Assembly: GCA_022826925.1 (NCBI GenBank)
Contig: JAJDTX010000023.1
Span: forward strand, 1 to 40,948
Direction of reading: 5' to 3'
DNA from: Bryobacterales bacterium
GTDB lineage: Bacteria; Acidobacteriota; Terriglobia; Bryobacterales; UBA6623
Length of the DNA stretch: 40,948 bases
The notes beneath the pieces were generated by a model that was given only the letters and a program-made list of their open reading frames with translations, searched no databases and had not been told where the DNA came from. The translations under genes were made by a program, and so were the position numbers. Of the stretch, positions 40,801 to 40,948 are shown piece after piece; position 1 is the first letter of the stretch; each line of letters starts with the position of its first letter.

Positions 40801-40948
40801 CGCAGTTCTAGCTCATCTTCGACAGTTTGATTTTCGTGTTTCGCTAAACCAAGCTATTACTATGGCTTAGAGAAGGCAGAAATCGGGCGTGGCACTACAA
40901 TGCCCGGATTCGGCTGCGATTCGATTGCGCAAAGAGTTTCAGGCTGCC
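40801..40948. other. unassigned right edge of the window
   Basis: The last 148 bases hold no gene start I can support. The first half is AT-richer than the rest of the window (TTTGATTTTCG, TAAACCAAGCTATTACTATGG), as expected of a promoter region, but no gene follows within the window. Confidence 0.4.

Noticed and set aside
1..40948. CRISPR arrays, rRNA operons and complete insertion sequences
   Set aside because: Reading both strands I saw no regularly spaced repeats, no rRNA-like conserved stretches and no transposase gene.

Overview
The window is 41 kb of GC-rich, gene-dense bacterial chromosome. It most resembles an acidobacterium of the Solibacteres/Bryobacterales type. The best clue is the protein at 5809-7917, whose N-terminal half has the feel of the TIGR03437 domain typical of 'Candidatus Solibacter' relatives. 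Many secreted or Tat-exported sulfatases, Gfo/Idh/MocA oxidoreductases and PQQ-like beta-propellers point the same way, although Planctomycetes and Verrucomicrobia share these. The assignment is an inference; no rRNA or tRNA gene is present to test it.

Layout. 1-108 is the tail of an RND efflux permease. 402-7917 holds five leftward genes: a polytopic GT-C-like membrane protein, an M49-like metallopeptidase lipoprotein, a SAM methyltransferase, an enoyl-CoA hydratase, and a secreted fusion protein with a cytochrome-c-type CxxCH site and a complete set of PHM/DBM-type copper ligands. A small MITE-like element (5547-5728) sits between the last two. 8077-10936 is a tightly overlapped purM-purN-tyrS operon. 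10933-12121 is a toxin-antitoxin patch (MNT/HEPN pair, ParD with a truncated ParE), followed by mtaB and an Nramp-related transporter.

15085-26738 is accessory, with an outward-facing scavenging character: a sulfatase, an esterase-like hydrolase, a PQQ-like propeller, two tandemly duplicated membrane-anchored alpha/beta hydrolases, a Gfo/Idh/MocA oxidoreductase, a DinB-like protein, a VapB gene with a dead VapC, and a second sulfatase overlapping an M19 dipeptidase. 26867-31265 carries stress functions: thiol peroxidase, a PIN-domain toxin with an unusual long partner behind a palindromic operator, and an htpG-hspQ heat-shock pair. 31294-40800 holds an HpnA-like epimerase, a lipoprotein aldose epimerase, an SMP-30-like lactonase, the periplasmic methionine sulfoxide reductase MsrP, a small membrane protein, two divergent sulfatases, a thioredoxin-like [2Fe-2S] ferredoxin overlapping the second of these, and a secreted YVTN-type propeller.

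How the genes fit together. Four sulfatases, all with a Cys-type formylglycine motif and export signals, plus sugar epimerase, lactonase, dehydrogenase and hydrolase genes suggest use of sulfated carbohydrates or esters. They are not arranged as one classic polysaccharide locus: no TonB receptor or glycoside hydrolase is seen. Several genes have a -10-like hexamer only 6-8 nt before the start codon, suggesting leaderless mRNAs. Of four toxin-antitoxin loci, two have lost their toxin.
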